Of a stretch of DNA of 23,242 bases, positions 22,311 to 23,242 are shown piece after piece (position 1 is the stretch's first letter; the number at the start of each line of letters is the position of its first letter). The position numbers and the translations under genes are program-made. The DNA is taken from NCBI GenBank assembly GCA_021372695.1, contig JAJFTY010000217.1, positions 1 through 23,242 of the forward strand, given 5' to 3'. The notes under the pieces were generated by a model. The model saw only the letters and a program-made list of their open reading frames with translations, was not told the DNA's origin and did not search any database. The DNA is from Deltaproteobacteria bacterium. Lineage in GTDB: Bacteria; Desulfobacterota; Syntrophia; Syntrophales; UBA5619.

Positions 22311-22721
22311 ATGAAATCGGTGACAAGAATTGCACTGCTGGCCCTGATTTTGTCCCTCATGGCCTCCCCTGCGGCAGCCGACTGGATGTCAATCAGGACC
22401 AGCGACGGCCAGGTCCATCAGATTCTCGTGGCGAAGGTGACCACGGACGGCGCCGCGAGCGGCATCGCCGTGTCCGGAGCCGCCGCCTTCTACGGGATCG
22501 TCGTCGTGACCGACGGCACGAACAACATCACCCTGAACGTCTACGACAACACCGCGGCGGCGGGGTCGACTCTCGTTCCGGCCGACACCGTCATCCTCGG
22601 CGGCGACCGGATCTGGACCTTCTCATGGGATCCCGCGATCAAGTGTACGACAGGGATCTATGTCAGCATCTCGGTCGCCGGCGGAGGAACCGCCAAGTGG
22701 AAAGTGCAGTACGACCAGTGA
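22311..22721 (+). CDS. Small exported beta-rich protein
   Basis: 136 aa with a clear Sec signal peptide: MKSVTRIALLALILSLMASP then AAA, cleavage before DW. The mature part is beta-rich (GIVVVTDGTNNITLNVYDNT, GIYVSISVAGGGTAKWKVQY) and resembles phage structural domains of unknown function. The ribosome site is GGGAGGG. It lies 16 nt after the previous gene, so it is co-transcribed with its neighbours. Confidence 0.75.
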   Translation: MKSVTRIALLALILSLMASPAAADWMSIRTSDGQVHQILVAKVTTDGAASGIAVSGAAAFYGIVVVTDGTNNITLNVYDNTAAAGSTLVPADTVILGGDRIWTFSWDPAIKCTTGIYVSISVAGGGTAKWKVQYDQ

Positions 22722-22732
22722 GGACGAAGTCC

Positions 22733-23242
22733 ATGAAAAAATATGCGATTGCCCTGATCATCTTCGCCCTGGCCGGTGGAACGGCGATGGCTGGCCCGCG
22801 TAACACCCGGGGCGCGGCGAGCACCGCAACGGCCCTCGCGGCGAACGGCGCCAACTGCCCGTCTGGCCAGGCACCCCTGGGAGTGGATGCGAGCGGTGCG
22901 GTCGAGGGATGCTTCGCGGTGACGGCGGCAGAGGCCGATCCGATCGTCAAAGCGATCAACGGACTGGTGAAATCGAACGGTTCGGCGATATCGGCGGCGA
23001 GCGCAGGCACGGACTACGTCGTCCCGGGCGGGAACGTGGCCACGGCCACCGCCTTGGCCGCTGATCCGGCCAACTGCGCGGCCGGCCAGATCGCCGTCGG
23101 CATCACCGCAGCCGGAGTGGCCGAATGCACGGCGAGCCCCTCCGGGCTGACCTCCGTGGGCGCCACGACCTTCACGGGCGCGCTGACCGGAAACGCGAGC
23201 ACGGCCTCGGCCCTCGCGGCCAACGGTGCCAACTGCAACGCG
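22733..23242 (+). CDS. Exported repeat protein with cysteine-paired modules, cut by window end
   Basis: 170 codons are open to the window edge, and the gene continues beyond it. The signal peptide is MKKYAIALIIFALAGGTAMA, cleavage before GP. Three modules follow a pattern ATALAAN, then a cysteine, GQ, and a second cysteine near GxxE: residues 29-60 (C42, C60), 102-132 (C115, C132), and 155 onward (C168, truncated). Such alanine-rich ATALAAN-type repeats occur in tail-fibre and adhesin-like phage proteins. Paired cysteines suit disulfides outside the cytoplasm, in keeping with the signal peptide. It follows the previous stop by 11 nt. There is only a weak ribosome site (GAGGACGAAG). Confidence 0.75.
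   Translation, partial: MKKYAIALIIFALAGGTAMAGPRNTRGAASTATALAANGANCPSGQAPLGVDASGAVEGCFAVTAAEADPIVKAINGLVKSNGSAISAASAGTDYVVPGGNVATATALAADPANCAAGQIAVGITAAGVAECTASPSGLTSVGATTFTGALTGNASTASALAANGANCNA

Noticed and set aside
1..23242. CRISPR array, tRNA or rRNA genes, insertion sequences
   Set aside because: No regularly spaced short repeats with unique spacers, no tRNA-like cloverleaf and no second transposase were noticed while reading the window.

Overview
This window is the left part of a Mu-like transposable prophage. It holds the repressor end, the early and middle operon, the lysis module and the head module. The host is a bacterium with a moderately GC-rich genome. Gene content and protein style suggest Desulfobacterota (deltaproteobacteria), but this is an inference and no host marker gene lies in the window.

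Layout: a minus-strand pair comes first, with a LexA/CI-type repressor (175-852) and, 25 nt downstream of it, a lipoprotein gene cut by the window edge (1-149). A short divergent control region (853-897) separates them from a rightward early/middle operon of about 10 kb (898-11128). In order it carries a Ner-like HTH protein, small regulators and unknown genes, a HhH-GPD DNA-glycosylase-like protein, the DDE transposase (MuA role), the AAA+ transposition ATPase (MuB role), cysteine-rich proteins, Gam, an HD-domain protein, a winged-helix protein, a Lar-type anti-restriction protein, GemA/gp16 and a Mor-type activator. A clear intrinsic terminator (11173-11200) closes this block.

A hairpin-rich leader of about 290 nt follows, then the late genes: GH108 muramidase, YiiX-like papain-fold peptidase, a one-helix membrane protein, a small coiled-coil protein, small and large terminase, portal, a Mu F-like minor head protein, an 89-aa protein, and an 803-aa single polypeptide joining prohead protease, scaffold and major capsid. 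The last four genes, the fourth cut by the window end, all begin with Sec-type signal sequences, which is odd for proteins in a phage head region. Tail genes and both prophage ends lie outside the window.

Logic of the system: the S24 repressor should hold the early promoter off and self-cleave on DNA damage. Ner then limits early transcription. The transposase and ATPase replicate the phage by transposition while Gam and Lar protect its DNA. Mor switches on the late genes for lysis and head assembly. The points most worth a second look are the likely leaderless ner transcript, the lipoprotein in the repressor operon, two near-identical palindromes inside an early gene, the HD-domain gene of different base composition, the protease-scaffold-capsid fusion with a strong internal start, and the run of exported repeat proteins after the capsid.
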